64,000 nt of DNA from Candidatus Omnitrophota bacterium. Lineage in GTDB: Bacteria > Omnitrophota > Gorgyraeia > Zapsychrales > Zapsychraceae. Under the pieces are notes generated by a model. It did no database searches, had not been told where the DNA came from, and saw only the letters and a list, made by a program, of their open reading frames with translations. Positions 52,282-60,584 of the stretch are shown piece after piece; the first letter of the stretch is position 1; every line of letters begins with the position of its first letter. Location: positions 930,001 to 994,000 of the forward strand of contig JACKFL010000006.1 of NCBI GenBank assembly GCA_020632495.1, given 5' to 3'. A program made the position numbers and the translations under genes.

Positions 52282-53487
52282 ATGAAAAAGATCGGTATAT
52301 TGACCAGCGGCGGTGATTGCGGGGGATTGAACGCGGTCGTCAAGGGCGCCGCGCAAATGGGTCACACCCTGGGCATTAAATCCTACATCATCCCTAACGG
52401 CTACGCCGGGTTGTACAACCTCGAAGACTTCGATTCGCTGGTCGAGTTGACCACCAACCGGGTCGACTTCGTCAATTCCAATCTGGCCGGATCCGAGGCG
52501 GGTCACTCGCGGGTCAAGATCAAGAAGATCGACAATCCGGAGAAATACGAGCGCATTAAGCGCGGGCTGAAGAAATTCGAACTGGACGGCCTGGTGATCA
52601 GCGGGGGCGACGACTCCGGGTCCGTCATGGTCGACCTCAACGAACACGGCATCCGCTGCATCCACGCGCCCAAGACGATGGACCTCGACCTGCAGTCCTA
52701 TTCGGTCGGTTTCGATTCGACCGTCAACCGCATCGCGGTCTTTGCCGAGGACATCAAGACCACCGGCCGCACCCACAACCGGATCATCGTCATGGACGTC
52801 TTCGGCCGCTACGCGGGGCACACCGCCTTCCGTTCGGGGATAGCCGCTGAGGCGGATGCTGTTCTGATTCCGGAGATCCCGGTCAATTTCGATGTGGTTT
52901 ATGAGCACTGCAAGGAACGTTTCATGCATCGTGTGCGCAGCAGCGACGTGAAGGCCGGGACCTACCTGGTGATCGTCGCCGAAGGCCTGCGCGATGCCTC
53001 CGGCAATGAGTTGGTCGACGATACCGCCCCGCTCGACGCCTTCGGTCACAAGCGCCTGGCCGGCGCTGGACGCTACGTGACCAACCAGCTCAGCGCGCGG
53101 TTCAAAGGTGACGGTGATGTCAAGGATTTCATGAAGGACCAGAAGATGTTTGTCGAAGGTCTGTACGAAGTCCCGGAAGTCCGCGCCGTATCTCCGGGCC
53201 ACCTCGTGCGCTGCGGCCACTCCTCGGTCTACGACGTAAACTTCGGCAAAGAAGTCGGCGGATCGGCGGTGGTGCTGTTGAATAACGGTATTACAGGAAA
53301 GACCGTGGTCGGCGTCAATCACGGGGTCATCGAGTATCAGGACACCTCAGAGGTCATCAAGCAACGTCACGTCGACTTGGCAACCGTCTCTTTCTATGAA
53401 AAGCTGGGGATCTGTTTCGGCCGCCGGCCGGTGGATAAGGAACTCACCTTCAGAGAAAAGACGGGGACGATTGAACGGTTCATGTAA
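52282..53487 (+). CDS. pfp: 6-phosphofructokinase, probably pyrophosphate-dependent
   Basis: 401 residues. GILTSGGDCGGLNAVVKGA binds the phosphoryl donor. Two positions usually separate donor types both have the PPi form: Asp111 in ISGGDDSGSV (Gly in ATP enzymes) and Lys131 in APKTMDLDL (Gly in ATP enzymes). Catalytic Asp134 is kept, although the usual TIDND reads TMDLD. VMDVFGRYAGHTA is the MGR-like substrate motif. It phosphorylates fructose 6-phosphate, likely reversibly. The start at 52282 follows GAAGGAGCGTATC. Confidence 0.88.
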   Translation: MKKIGILTSGGDCGGLNAVVKGAAQMGHTLGIKSYIIPNGYAGLYNLEDFDSLVELTTNRVDFVNSNLAGSEAGHSRVKIKKIDNPEKYERIKRGLKKFELDGLVISGGDDSGSVMVDLNEHGIRCIHAPKTMDLDLQSYSVGFDSTVNRIAVFAEDIKTTGRTHNRIIVMDVFGRYAGHTAFRSGIAAEADAVLIPEIPVNFDVVYEHCKERFMHRVRSSDVKAGTYLVIVAEGLRDASGNELVDDTAPLDAFGHKRLAGAGRYVTNQLSARFKGDGDVKDFMKDQKMFVEGLYEVPEVRAVSPGHLVRCGHSSVYDVNFGKEVGGSAVVLLNNGITGKTVVGVNHGVIEYQDTSEVIKQRHVDLATVSFYEKLGICFGRRPVDKELTFREKTGTIERFM

Positions 53488-53492
53488 CATTG

Positions 53493-53611
53493 TGAATATC
53501 GAAATCCGGATTTCGAAGGAGATTCGCATCACTTAATCTTCCAATTGTCCGAACGGACCATAGGGGCCAATTCGGTCATTAGGTCCTTCGAATATTCGAT
53601 ATTCGGATTTA
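53493..53611. repeat. Word-repeat inverted element A3 (TTCGAAT family)
   Basis: Left arm GAATATCGAAATCCGGATTTC then TCGAAGGAG; right arm GGTCCTTCGAATATTCGATATTCGG. It begins 5 bases after the pfk stop and ends just before a terminator hairpin. Confidence 0.75.
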
Positions 53612-53627
53612 GCAATTCAATAAAAAA

Positions 53628-53660
53628 GGCTGACATGCGTTATGCACGTCAGCCTTTTTT
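53628..53660 (+). terminator. Bidirectional terminator between pfk and the mgtE operon
   Basis: GGCTGAC (53628-53634) pairs with GTCAGCC (53648-53654); six A precede the stem and six T follow it, so it can stop transcription from both sides. Confidence 0.85.
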
Positions 53661-53680
53661 ATGAAAATTTAATGTTGTTG

Positions 53681-53827
53681 TTACTCTTCTTCCGTGTAAA
53701 TTCGCGTGATGATTTTCTTGGTTTGTTTGGCCTGCCTGCCTTTAGGCGGGCCGTCACTGAAACTGGCGCTGTCGCGGTATTTCTTGGTTTGTTTCTTCAT
53801 CCTTTGCATGTCTTCCGATTGCTTCAT
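53681..53827 (-). CDS. Small basic protein downstream of mgtE, unknown
   Basis: 48 residues, MKQSEDMQRMKKQTKKYRDS to KKIITRIYTEEE, rich in Lys/Gln and without hydrophobic core. AAAGGAGT lies 8 bases before the ATG, which is a strong reason to accept it. It starts 22 bases after mgtE and ends shortly before the bidirectional terminator, so it is the last gene of the purD-like/mgtE operon. I do not recognise it. Confidence 0.6.
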   Translation of the reverse strand: MKQSEDMQRMKKQTKKYRDSASFSDGPPKGRQAKQTKKIITRIYTEEE

Positions 53828-53849
53828 AGAACGACTCCTTTGGTGCGCA

Positions 53850-55208
53850 TTAGTGGATGAGTGATAACAGGCTCGTCGCGAATCCGAGCGTGAGCAGAAA
53901 TCCGCACATGTCGGTGACCGTGGTCAGGATGGGTCCCGATGCCAAGGCAGGATCTTTGCCCCATTTTTGCAGGACCAGCGGGATCGTCCCGCCGATGCAG
54001 ACTGCGATAATAGTGTTAAAGAGCAAGGCCCCCCCGATGACGAGGCCGAGGTAAATATTTCCTTTCCAGAGAAAAGCGACACCACCGAGCAGGATCCCCA
54101 AGACGATTCCGTTGATGAGTCCGACGATGGACTCTTTTAGTATAACATTAATAATATCCGTTGGCTTGCTGATTCCCAAAGTTATTTCCCGGATGCTGAC
54201 CGCCACGGCCTGATTTCCTGAGCAGCCGCTCATGTCCGAAATGATCGGCAGAAAAACGGCCAGCGCGATCACCGCCGACACCGTGTCCTGGTACATCGCG
54301 ATAACACTCGCTGCCGCAATGTTTAAGAGAATGTTGATGCTCAACCAGGAGAGCCGGCGTTTGGAGCGTACCAGTAACGGCATCGAACGCAGCTCCTCTC
54401 CCCCCACAATCCCGCTTGATTTGAGGTAATTGTCGGCCTCACGCTCCCCTACGGCCTCCATTACCTCGTATCTTAGGGCGACGCCAGCCAGCCGGCCCTT
54501 GCGGTCGATGACCGGGATACCGAGAAATTCATGTGTTTCAAAGAGATCCAGCAATTCATCGAGATCGGCATCGACCGAGACCATGGTCAGCTCGCCTTTC
54601 ATGACCTGGCCTATCGGCGTGTCGCGCGCGGTCCAGACCAGGGTTCGCAGCGGCAGCACCCCCCGCAGGCAGCCGTCCCGGTCCACCACATACACATACT
54701 GGATGTCGTATTCGCCATACTGTTCCCTGTTCTCGCGCAGGTCATCCAGGACCTCCCCCACCTTCATATTTTCGGGGTAGGACAACACCGCGGTGTTCAT
54801 GATCCCGCCGGCGGTGTCTTCCTCGTATTTCAGGAGCTGGCGGACCTCCTTGCGGCCCTTCAACGGAAGGTTGGCGATGATGGCCTGTGTGGCGTCATCG
54901 GAGCTGATTTCATTCAGGATGTCGATCTGGTCATTGATGGGCAGCATCTCGACCACGTCCGCGGCCGTCTCGTGATTCATGGCCTCGATCAGTCCGGCCC
55001 CCTGCTCGTCCGAGAGGTCCTGGATGATCTCCGCCGCCTGGTCCGGTGAGATCAGCTCAAAGATGCGGTCGATGGCCTCGCGGTCCAGCCGGGCAAAGGC
55101 GCGGGCGCGTTCGGAGGGCGCCAGCGTCCCGATATAATGCTCGAGCTCGACCGGGTCGCCGGCCTCCACGTGTTCCAGCAGGACTTTCCAGGGGGTGTCT
55201 TGGCTCAT
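53850..55208 (-). CDS. mgtE: Magnesium transporter MgtE
   Basis: 452 residues. The N domain (1-~130) of superhelical repeats has EIIQDLSDEQGAGLIEAM; a CBS pair follows (about 130-255, VYVVDRDGCLRGVLPLRTL and IPVIDRKGRLAGVALRYEV); five membrane helices fill 285-452, with the pore line PIISDMSGCSGNQAVAVSIRE. The cytoplasmic part senses Mg2+ and gates the channel. It overlaps the PurD-like gene by ATGA. Confidence 0.93.
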   Translation of the reverse strand: MSQDTPWKVLLEHVEAGDPVELEHYIGTLAPSERARAFARLDREAIDRIFELISPDQAAEIIQDLSDEQGAGLIEAMNHETAADVVEMLPINDQIDILNEISSDDATQAIIANLPLKGRKEVRQLLKYEEDTAGGIMNTAVLSYPENMKVGEVLDDLRENREQYGEYDIQYVYVVDRDGCLRGVLPLRTLVWTARDTPIGQVMKGELTMVSVDADLDELLDLFETHEFLGIPVIDRKGRLAGVALRYEVMEAVGEREADNYLKSSGIVGGEELRSMPLLVRSKRRLSWLSINILLNIAAASVIAMYQDTVSAVIALAVFLPIISDMSGCSGNQAVAVSIREITLGISKPTDIINVILKESIVGLINGIVLGILLGGVAFLWKGNIYLGLVIGGALLFNTIIAVCIGGTIPLVLQKWGKDPALASGPILTTVTDMCGFLLTLGFATSLLSLIH

Positions 55209-56488
55209 GATTCTCTGAGATATCCCCAGCTGTGCAGCCGGTCGCTGTCTTCATACCAGCGGTCGCCGATATCGGTGCGGTAGTACATGCTGGGGACCAT
55301 AATGTTGCCGACCCGGCTGTAGGCCTGGGCCTGCGCCTGGCGCAGCGTCGTTCCGGTACCGCACACGACCAGAATCACACCGGTATTGCCGGCAACCAGC
55401 CACTGGTCATTGACCTTTTTGACGTCCACGATGTGCACACCGTCGTAGTTGGGTTTCTTAAAGAAGATCACCGAGTCTTTCGACATATTTTTAAAGGTTT
55501 GAATGTCGTTAAAAGGATACGGCGGCACGATGATGCGCACACCGATCTGGAAGCCGGACTTGGTCTTAAACTGGGTGAGCGTCCCGTCGGCCAGCCCGTA
55601 GAAAAACTCGCTGATCGGCATCTGAATGCCTTCCTGCTGGATGCTGATGGTGGGATACCCGAAGCGGGCCGTGAACTCCAGTGGATAAATCCCCTGCGCG
55701 TTGACGATGCAGTTGATGTCGATGTAACCCACATAGCCTTCTTCCCGGAGCTTGGGTTCCATTTTCTTGAGCGTCGCGTTAAAGATCTTGTTTTCGCCGC
55801 TCCAGTACATCGACGTGCCCATTTCGCCGGTGGATGGGCCGATATTGCCGGGAAAAAGTTTCTTGTGTTCAAAATTGATGTTGATCGGCAGGGCGAACTG
55901 TTTGCCGTTAAAGAAGGCCCCGACCGCGATCTCGACGCCTGTCACCCGGCGTTGCAGCTGAAAGACCTTGATCTTGTTCGACCAGGCCTTCTTGTATCCT
56001 TCCAGGACCTGCAGCACGTCCTGTCCGGTTTCGTCTTCACCGACGAAGAGCAGCCGTTTTATATTCTGCGCCTCCCCGCTGGGCTTGATGACGTAGCGGT
56101 TGGGGTTTTTGCGGACATACTCCAGGGCGTCGTCGAAGGAGGTAAATTCCACGAAGGGGATGATGTTCACGCCGTATTTCTTGAGTTCTTCCTGGCCGAA
56201 GGTGCGGTCATCCTCCAGCCGGTCGGTGTACTCTGTTCCGCCGATGACGCGTTTCCCCTTCTTGCGCAGCTCGGCGGCGAGCTTGCCGTGACCGAGCACG
56301 TCATCGAAGACGATCACGTCGGCCCAGTCGGCGTCCGCGCGCCAGTTTTCAGTCTTGGGGACAAAACCGTCGGCGATGTCCTTGGCGTCCTTGTTTTTAA
56401 TGAAATATTTGACTTGGTGGCCTTCGGTAGCGACATGCCAAGCGATGTCGTTGATCAGGCCGTCGTAAGAGACAAAAAGGAATTTCAT
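55205..56488 (-). CDS. purD: ATP-grasp ligase related to phosphoribosylamine-glycine ligase (PurD)
   Basis: 427 residues, PurD length. ATP-grasp features: RYVIKPSGEAQNIKRLLFVGED (ATP loop), VEIAVGAFFNGKQF, GEMGTSMYWSGENKIF and LEFTARFGYPTISIQ (metal-binding E-x-N-like region, here EFTAR). The N-terminus lacks the usual PurD start VLVVGxGGREHA. It may be GAR synthetase or a divergent paralogue acting on another amine. It is unexpectedly coupled to mgtE. AAAGGAG precedes the ATG. Confidence 0.7.
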   Translation of the reverse strand: MKFLFVSYDGLINDIAWHVATEGHQVKYFIKNKDAKDIADGFVPKTENWRADADWADVIVFDDVLGHGKLAAELRKKGKRVIGGTEYTDRLEDDRTFGQEELKKYGVNIIPFVEFTSFDDALEYVRKNPNRYVIKPSGEAQNIKRLLFVGEDETGQDVLQVLEGYKKAWSNKIKVFQLQRRVTGVEIAVGAFFNGKQFALPININFEHKKLFPGNIGPSTGEMGTSMYWSGENKIFNATLKKMEPKLREEGYVGYIDINCIVNAQGIYPLEFTARFGYPTISIQQEGIQMPISEFFYGLADGTLTQFKTKSGFQIGVRIIVPPYPFNDIQTFKNMSKDSVIFFKKPNYDGVHIVDVKKVNDQWLVAGNTGVILVVCGTGTTLRQAQAQAYSRVGNIMVPSMYYRTDIGDRWYEDSDRLHSWGYLRES

Positions 56489-56604
56489 GCGACGGGTACT
56501 CCTTTCTGATTGGCGGGTCTGTATCCTTGACCATATTAGCGTATTTTGGAGGAAATGAAAGGGATTTTGCGCTGCGATGCGGACAGGGAGTGATCACTGA
56601 CAAC

Positions 56605-57183
56605 TTACAAGGCCCAATTGATAAACCGGCCTCCTTCCGAACGCGTTAAGGGCGCGACGGCGTCGAAGCGGGTCTTCAATTCGAGAATTTGGTTAGTGGT
56701 GGGATTGCTGAAGACCGCGAGGCTGTAATTGGTGTCACCGATAATAAAAATCACCGCCCGCCGGCAAGGCAGCTGGCGCAGTTGGTGGATCCAGGTACGT
56801 CCGGCGCGGCAGGCGATCTCGAACTGGGCTAAGCGGTTTTTGGTGACCTTGGACAGCTGGATCTGGTTGATCATCGCCTCCGATTTAAAACGGCCGTACT
56901 GCTTCACATATTTGGACGGGTCGAAGCGGCGGTCGAAATCGGTGACGTACAGCCCCTTCTTGCTGTACTGAAATTCCGGGGACAGGACCCACAACAGGTA
57001 GGTCAGCGAGGAAATTTTCTGCGGATGAAAGTCCCCGCCGGCGATCAGCTCCTTGATATCCGGCCAGCCCACCGTATAGCGCATCCCCTTGGGCCAGCTC
57101 TTGAGCTTGAGATACTTTGAAACCTCGTCCTTCGTGAATTCCGGTTCCGGGTGAAAGACGATGACGGAGCGGTCCGACGGCAT
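56605..57183 (-). CDS. Conserved-looking soluble protein, unknown
   Basis: 192 residues, no signal, about one third charged. Visible blocks are SKYLKLKSWPKGMRYTVGWPDIKEL, KKGLYVTDFDRRFDPSKYVKQYGRF and RAVIFIIGDTNYSLAVFSNPTTNQILELKTRFD, the last resembling a beta hairpin core. No motif I know. GGAGGATACGTCACT precedes the ATG. It lies 17 bases after the MORN gene, apparently in the same operon as the SRAP gene. The 116 base gap 56489-56604 before purD holds nothing clear. Confidence 0.5.
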   Translation of the reverse strand: MPSDRSVIVFHPEPEFTKDEVSKYLKLKSWPKGMRYTVGWPDIKELIAGGDFHPQKISSLTYLLWVLSPEFQYSKKGLYVTDFDRRFDPSKYVKQYGRFKSEAMINQIQLSKVTKNRLAQFEIACRAGRTWIHQLRQLPCRRAVIFIIGDTNYSLAVFSNPTTNQILELKTRFDAVAPLTRSEGGRFINWAL

Positions 57184-57200
57184 AGTGACGTATCCTCCAA

Positions 57201-58112
57201 TTAAGTCCGAAACGGCGTCGCGGCCGGGCCGTCGCGGCGTTGGCCGGGGCCGGGCATCCGCGGGGCGCTGTTGCCGCTTTCGTAGATTTTGCTGCCGTCC
57301 GGATCGAACTCTTCGATATAAATCAGATTGTGGTTTTGATAGTACTTGATGACCCGCAGCGTTCCGGACAGATAGTATTCAAAGCTGCGGCCCTGGAACT
57401 GGCCGTTCTCAAAATGATAAAGGGTGTACAGGTTTCCGTCCGGCAGGTAGATCTCGCGGTCGCCGTGCAAACGCCCGTCGCGGAAGCGACGGACGAGCAT
57501 CGGCCGTCCGTCGGCGTAATCGAGGCGGTGTTCGCCTTGCAGCGGCCGGCCTTCCGAATCGTAAAAGACATTGCTGCGCGCGGTCAGCTTGTCGATTATT
57601 TTACCGTTTATATCATAAACGGCAACCTCTCCGTGCGGTTTTCTGTTGACGAAGGCCGCGCTCTGCCACAGACCACCGTCCGGATAAAAGTACTCGGCGC
57701 GGTGGACGATGGTATCCTCGGGCGCGGTGAAGCGGTAGGAAAGCTGCCCGTTGTCGTAGAAATTAACGTAGGTTCCCCGCGGCAGGCCGCCGGCAAAGAC
57801 GTAGTCCTGCCGGAGTTGTCCGTCAAAATAGTAGGACTTCTTTTCCCCGTGCAGCACGCCGTCCCGGTAATGCGACAGCATGCGCAGTTTTCCCGAGGCG
57901 AACAGATCAACACAGCGCGACTGCGTGTGACCGTCCGCCGTCCGGTGTTCACACTCCCGCCGCCCGGTGCGGTACTCCTTGATTTCCTTCTCCACGGCCG
58001 GGCGGTTGTCTGCGCGGGCCGGACTGATAAATAGTGCAAAGGGGATTCCGGCCAAAGCCGTCAAGGCAACCGCTGTGCGCTTGAGGCGTGTCCGGAGCGT
58101 AGCGGCAATCAT
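57201..58112 (-). CDS. Exported MORN/YwqK-repeat protein
   Basis: 303 residues from the ATG at 58112, which overlaps the SRAP stop as ATGA; a longer reading upstream is only the shadow of that gene. Signal peptide ends ISPARA|DN near residue 37. About nine YwqK-type repeats follow (HYRDGVLHGEKKSYYFDGQL, FENGQFQGRSFEYYLSGTL). No lipobox, unlike the copy at 47759. The C-terminus is a short Arg/Pro tail. Scaffold or surface role inferred from the repeats. Confidence 0.7.
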   Translation of the reverse strand: MIAATLRTRLKRTAVALTALAGIPFALFISPARADNRPAVEKEIKEYRTGRRECEHRTADGHTQSRCVDLFASGKLRMLSHYRDGVLHGEKKSYYFDGQLRQDYVFAGGLPRGTYVNFYDNGQLSYRFTAPEDTIVHRAEYFYPDGGLWQSAAFVNRKPHGEVAVYDINGKIIDKLTARSNVFYDSEGRPLQGEHRLDYADGRPMLVRRFRDGRLHGDREIYLPDGNLYTLYHFENGQFQGRSFEYYLSGTLRVIKYYQNHNLIYIEEFDPDGSKIYESGNSAPRMPGPGQRRDGPAATPFRT

Positions 58113-58771
58113 GAGGTCACCGGTTCGATAACAGCGGGAGTGTCGTTGGCGGGGGAATTGACCAGGGTGGAGATCTCGTAGGCCTCCAGCCATTCCGGCG
58201 GGCACGGGTTCAGGAGCCGGCGTGCTTCGTGAACCGGGATGTCGCTCAGCCACTGCTGTTCCGCTTCCTCCGACAGGATCACCGGCATGCGGTGGTGGAT
58301 ACCTTCCATGACGGTGTTCGGGCCGGTGGTGATGATCGAGCAGGTGAGCAGCTCCTTTTCCTCGTTTTTCCACGTATCCCATATGCCGGCCATGGCGAAC
58401 GGTTCGCCGTCGGCGCGGTGGATGTAGTGGGGATGTTTGCCGTCGTCGCGTTTTTGCCACTCGTAAAAGCCGTCGGCGATGATCAGGCAGCGTTGGCTTT
58501 TGATCGGTTTGCGAAAGGCCGGCTTTTCACCGATAGTCTCGGCGCGGGCGTTGATCATCTTAAAGCCGATCTTTTCATCCTTGGCCCAAAACGGCACCAG
58601 CCCCCAGCGCGCGCGGACCAGTTCGTCGGGATGTTCATTGAGGATCACCGGCACACTTTGCCCCGGCGCGATATTGAACCGCGGTTTCAGATCATCGACG
58701 ATTTTCTTCAAACGGAAACGCTTGAGCAGTTTTTCTTTTTCAGTCCGGGTTTGGGCAAACCTTCCACACAT
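58109..58771 (-). CDS. SRAP (YedK/HMCES-type) abasic-site protein
   Basis: 220 residues from the ATG at 58771, needed because Cys2 must become the N-terminus; GGAGGCACGGC precedes it. Signatures: MCGRF, RFNIAPGQ, RWGLVPFWAKD, INARAETI, CLIIADGFYEW and IHHRMPVIL. The family forms a thiazolidine crosslink with abasic sites in single-stranded DNA through Cys2, with help from Glu and His. Usually seen in SOS settings; here it leads a MORN gene, coupled by ATGA. Confidence 0.9.
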   Translation of the reverse strand: MCGRFAQTRTEKEKLLKRFRLKKIVDDLKPRFNIAPGQSVPVILNEHPDELVRARWGLVPFWAKDEKIGFKMINARAETIGEKPAFRKPIKSQRCLIIADGFYEWQKRDDGKHPHYIHRADGEPFAMAGIWDTWKNEEKELLTCSIITTGPNTVMEGIHHRMPVILSEEAEQQWLSDIPVHEARRLLNPCPPEWLEAYEISTLVNSPANDTPAVIEPVTS

Positions 58772-58800
58772 GCCGTGCCTCCATTTAATCGGTATTGACG

Positions 58801-58984
58801 GAATATCGAAATCCGAATCTTCGAATATCGAAGGAAATTCCAATTTCCTAATTACCGAATGTTCGAAACTCGGGATAAGGGTAAAACTATATTTACAAGA
58901 CTACATCTTTTCGACGATGGGCGCCGGTGGCGATTCGAAAATTCGAGGATTTGGTCATTCGATATTCCTTCGATATTCGAAATT
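58801..58984. repeat. Word-repeat inverted element A4 (TTCGAAT family)
   Basis: Left arm GAATATCGAAATCCGAATCTT words, right arm GGTCATTCGATATTCCTTCGATATTC. The centre holds GGTAAAACTAT (58880-58890), shared with A2. It begins 4 bases after the GNAT stop and runs to the SRAP ribosome site. Confidence 0.75.
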
Positions 58985-58988
58985 CCCC

Positions 58989-59489
58989 TCAAAGCTCCTT
59001 GACCATCGCAAAGTCATCCATCACAAACCCCTCCCCGATATCCTGCACCACCGATCCGGTGTTTTTAAATCCGCAGGCCTCATAAAAGGCGATGGTCTCT
59101 TTGTTATTCTTGTTGACAGTCAGATGAATACGCTTGCAGCCCGCATCTGCTGCCAGTTGTTGGATGTAGTCGAATGTCTGCCGCCCCAAGCCGCGGCCGC
59201 GCTGGCCTTCCAGCAGATAAATTTTGCTTAAAAACAATGCGTTGTCCTCCGGGTCCGTGCGCAGCGAGAAATATCCGATGTAGATGTCATCCAGCTGGAT
59301 GAGAAAATACGCGTACTGTTCCTCGACAATCTGCCTGCCGATGGCCTCGGCCGACTGGAAATTTTCCAGCATATACCGGACCTGTTTCGGGCCGATGATC
59401 GGGACGTAGTGTTCTTGCCAGATATCGAAGGCCAGGCGTTCGCAGAGGCTGATTTGCTGCTGGGTGGTTACGGGAATGAAATTTAGCAT
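58989..59489 (-). CDS. GNAT N-acetyltransferase
   Basis: 166 residues. The acetyl-CoA loop is LLEGQRGRGLGRQTFDYI (Q/RxxGxG/A type) near residue 97; the closing strand pattern ETIAFYEACGFKNTG is typical of the fold. Upstream strand YFLIQLDDIYIGYFSLRTD fits. Substrate unknown. Cytoplasmic. Confidence 0.85.
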   Translation of the reverse strand: MLNFIPVTTQQQISLCERLAFDIWQEHYVPIIGPKQVRYMLENFQSAEAIGRQIVEEQYAYFLIQLDDIYIGYFSLRTDPEDNALFLSKIYLLEGQRGRGLGRQTFDYIQQLAADAGCKRIHLTVNKNNKETIAFYEACGFKNTGSVVQDIGEGFVMDDFAMVKEL

Positions 59490-59585
59490 GGGAAAATTAT
59501 GGGATGCGCAGATAAAATGACGGAATCCGGACGGCTATCTGCGAATGCTTGCGTCCGGGATCAACTGTCAAGCAGTTCCCTATTT

Positions 59586-59984
59586 CTACGGCATGATGCC
59601 GGTTGATTCAACACTATGTTGCGGAACGATCCGGGCGCTGGAGCCGGTCTCGGCATTGACAGCGACAGCGACTTCATCTATCTTCTCCCAGCGCCGGTCG
59701 CCGACTTTGTTGTCCAGCCCGGTGCGGAAAAAGACATGCCACGTATTTTCATCCGCCAGGAATTTGACCTCGGCCACATGCCATACCGAGACGTCCTGGT
59801 CCAGGCCGGTCAGGATCACATGCCGCTGGGCGAGCAGGACCGCCTCGTTCCGGTCGATCCCGTCACTGATGTTGACCGCTTTGGCCTTCGACAACAACTG
59901 GTCATAGCTCATCGCCGCCGTACATCCGACCAGCAGTACGGCGACCGTCAAACTCAGCAGATATGGGCGCGCCGGTTTCAACAT
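59586..59984 (-). CDS. Small lipoprotein, paralogue of the one at 48931
   Basis: 132 residues. Lipobox VAVLLVGC with Cys21. The mature part has the line DGIDRNEAVLLAQRHVILTG then ENTWHVFFRTG and VAVAVNAETGSSARIV. The pattern DG-x-D-x-x-EA, AQ-x-x-VI-x-x-G, W-x-V-x-F, and a final strand with a TG turn is the same as in the lipoprotein at 48931-49383, so both are PepSY-like relatives. Followed after 41 bases upstream by no clear promoter. Confidence 0.65.
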   Translation of the reverse strand: MLKPARPYLLSLTVAVLLVGCTAAMSYDQLLSKAKAVNISDGIDRNEAVLLAQRHVILTGLDQDVSVWHVAEVKFLADENTWHVFFRTGLDNKVGDRRWEKIDEVAVAVNAETGSSARIVPQHSVESTGIMP

Positions 59985-60026
59985 GCGAGTATTATAGCAA
60001 GTCGGAAAATTATTCTGAAAGGAATT

Positions 60027-60584
60027 TTAAACGTTCAGATTGCGGGAGCGCTCGGGCACGGGCTTCCCGCCGGCCGCGGGCAGCGGCAGATCGAGCCGTC
60101 CGGCGCCGCTGATCTGCAGGAAGCTGCTGAGCTCCAGAGTGTCGTAGGCGATATGCTGGGTGGCCAGCGTGCGCAGATTGGCCGGAAACAGCCCCAGCAG
60201 CGGGAACGTCTGACCGGCCTGGCGGACTACCAACGGCGCCTCTTTTTCGTGCATCAGGAGCAGGTCATAAATCCGCGGATCGGCGGCGTATTCCTGGCAG
60301 GGGGCAATCATGTAGAGATCGCCCAGATCGGAGTTGAGTATGGCCTCCAGCGCCCCCATCGGACCGCAATGGCTGTAATTGTCGGGGACGTTTTTCAGGT
60401 GGCCGAGGCTGTCGGGGACGTCCTGGGCATGTCCGACCAGCACGGTTTCCTGACAGAAGGTGTCCATCGCCTCGTAAATATTCTCAATGATGGTCAGGCC
60501 GTTGGCCTGCACAAGGCCGGCCTTGTGGCAGCCGGCGGTGCGGCCTTCGCCTCCGCACAGGATCGCTCCGATGATTTTAGACAT
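60027..60584 (-). CDS. MobA-like nucleotidyltransferase
   Basis: 185 residues. Resembles molybdenum-cofactor guanylyltransferase MobA: GAILCGGEGRTAGCHKAGL (MobA has LAGGxSxRMGxDKAL), VPDNYSHCGPMGALEAIL and PLLGLFPANLR. The metal Asp of the PCD line reads PCQEY, so activity or metal use may differ. It overlaps the hemerythrin gene by 8 bases. Could be a MocA/MobA relative acting on another cofactor. Confidence 0.65.
   Translation of the reverse strand: MSKIIGAILCGGEGRTAGCHKAGLVQANGLTIIENIYEAMDTFCQETVLVGHAQDVPDSLGHLKNVPDNYSHCGPMGALEAILNSDLGDLYMIAPCQEYAADPRIYDLLLMHEKEAPLVVRQAGQTFPLLGLFPANLRTLATQHIAYDTLELSSFLQISGAGRLDLPLPAAGGKPVPERSRNLNV

Noticed and set aside
57201..58460. Long start for the third MORN protein (419 residues)
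   Set aside because: The first 116 residues are an out-of-frame shadow of the SRAP gene; the ATG at 58112 gives the signal peptide and an ATGA overlap.
3564..58984. CRISPR arrays as an explanation of the short repeats
   Set aside because: The repeats are 7-10 base degenerate words in inverted arms without regular spacers, and no cas genes are present.
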